Positions 63,361 through 64,000 of a stretch of 64,000 bases of DNA are shown one piece after another. The stretch is from Fundidesulfovibrio putealis DSM 16056 (GTDB lineage Bacteria; Desulfobacterota; Desulfovibrionia; Desulfovibrionales; Desulfovibrionaceae): NCBI RefSeq assembly GCF_000429325.1, contig NZ_AUBQ01000005.1, positions 124,001 through 188,000 on the forward strand, read 5' to 3'. Under the pieces are notes generated by a model. It was not told where the DNA came from. It was given only the letters and a program-made list of their open reading frames with translations, and searched no databases. Numbering within the stretch: the first letter of the stretch is position 1; each line of letters starts with the position of its first letter. The position numbers and the translations under genes were made by a program.

Positions 63361-64000
63361 CCGCCCCCCGTATCGACTTCGCCAGGGTCAACGCCGCCGC
63401 CCTGTCCAGCCTGGAAAGCCTTTTGCCACGCTGGTTGCCCGGTGGCCGCGTCAACGGTTCAGAATACGTGTGCGGGAGCCTGGACGGCGAAGCGGGCCGC
63501 TCCCTGTCCGTCAACCTGACCACTTGCGTCTGGAAGGACTTCGCCGGGGAGGCGGGAGGGGCTGACCCCGTGAGCTTGTACGCCGCAATCCACAACCTCA
63601 AGCAGGGCGAAGCGGCCCGGAAGCTGGCCGGGGAGCTTGGCGTTGATCCTGGAGGCAACGGGAGCGCCCCCAGGCCGCAAGGGCAGGCCAAGGCCAAGCC
63701 CGCCGATGAATGGCGGCCCGTCCTGCCTGTTCCTGACGGAGCGCCCGCCCCGGACTTCAAGCACATGCGCCACGGCCAAGCGGTGGCGCATTGGGAATAT
63801 CGGGACGCGACGGGCATGTTGCTGGGCTACGTGTGCCGCTTCGAGCCTGAAGGGGGCCGGAAGGAAATCCTTCCGCTCACCGTTTGCCAGAACGTCAACG
63901 GGCAACGGGCGTGGCGGTTCAAGGGCTTCCCCGAACCGCGCCCGCTCTATGGCCTTGATCGGCTGGCCGCTGCCAAGCCTGACGCGCCTGTGTTGCTGGT
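63357..64000 (+). CDS. Phage/satellite-type DNA primase, N-terminal part
   Basis: The frame opens at ATG 63357 and runs to the window edge, 214 codons without a stop. It starts TAPRIDFARVNAAALSSLESLLPRWLPGGRVNG and contains CVWKDFAGEAGGADPVSLYAA, WEYRDATGMLLGYVCRFEPEGG and WRFKGFPEPRPLYGLDRLAA, which match the primase/Toprim-like proteins of P4-type satellites and integrative elements. The catalytic helicase part would lie past the edge. It replicates the element after excision. Overlaps the previous gene by four bases. Confidence 0.82.
   Translation, partial: MTAPRIDFARVNAAALSSLESLLPRWLPGGRVNGSEYVCGSLDGEAGRSLSVNLTTCVWKDFAGEAGGADPVSLYAAIHNLKQGEAARKLAGELGVDPGGNGSAPRPQGQAKAKPADEWRPVLPVPDGAPAPDFKHMRHGQAVAHWEYRDATGMLLGYVCRFEPEGGRKEILPLTVCQNVNGQRAWRFKGFPEPRPLYGLDRLAAAKPDAPVLL

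Larger units (their letters stand above)
60274..64000 (+). mobile_element. Left part of a tRNA-integrated element
   Basis: The tRNA-Pro relic, a tyrosine recombinase reading inward, an AT-richer orphan gene, an AlpA-type regulator, a small gene, an HTH gene and a phage-type primase in one direction form the standard order of a phage-satellite or integrative element. The right end and its tRNA are outside the window, so size and cargo are unknown. Confidence 0.85.

Overview
The window is GC-rich and gene-dense. Its content fits a sulfate-reducing deltaproteobacterium of the Desulfovibrionales, perhaps close to Fundidesulfovibrio. The reasons are a four-subunit 2-oxoacid:ferredoxin oxidoreductase, many dCache/PAS sensor kinases, a PEP-CTERM protein, GC-rich hairpin repeats of the kind seen between Desulfovibrio genes, and very short operon spacing. 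The genus is inferred from gene style, not from a marker-gene comparison.

Layout. 1-9000 holds the end of queA, a korDABC-type operon closed by a strong terminator, aroE, an SGNH-like protein, dsbD-dgkA with a small membrane protein, and aroC on the minus strand. 9093-9694 is a ParE/Phd-type toxin-antitoxin pair just downstream of lon. 9830-15815 is a minus-strand run: two flavodoxin-fold oxidoreductases, holA, radC, an acylphosphatase with an apparent one-base frameshift, and lon. 16015-21043 carries two tandem chromate transporters, amtB-glnB and marC. ribF and tRNA-Leu(CAG) follow.

22956-37606 is a sensory region. It has a substrate-binding protein overlapping a sensor kinase, a PEP-CTERM protein behind a sigma-54-type promoter, a 1150-residue hybrid kinase, an ABC-F ATPase, an acyltransferase-like membrane protein, small unknown genes and another kinase. 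39307-46989 is the translation block tRNA-Val, thrS, infC, rpmI, rplT, pheS, pheT. Its infC appears to start with ATA, and a HEPN/MNT toxin-antitoxin pair sits between pheS and pheT. fba and gap follow, each with its own terminator. Then come a CheY-like regulator with a gate-domain membrane protein, a lytic transglycosylase, a radical SAM protein, a diguanylate cyclase and a ferredoxin-nitroreductase.

55416-60050 links a flagellin with a sigma-28-type promoter to a minus-strand pair: a DUF268-like methyltransferase-fold protein and a 920-residue protein joining exostosin-like, methyltransferase-like and NodZ-like modules. The pair may glycosylate flagellin or another surface polymer. From about 60274 to the right edge lies the left end of an integrative element: a displaced 3' half of tRNA-Pro, a tyrosine recombinase, an AT-richer orphan gene, an AlpA-type regulator, two small genes and the start of a phage-type primase. 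The element continues past the window.

The observations most worth following are the HEPN/MNT cassette inside pheST, the three-module transferase near flagellin, the ATA start of infC, and the orphan gene beside the integrase.
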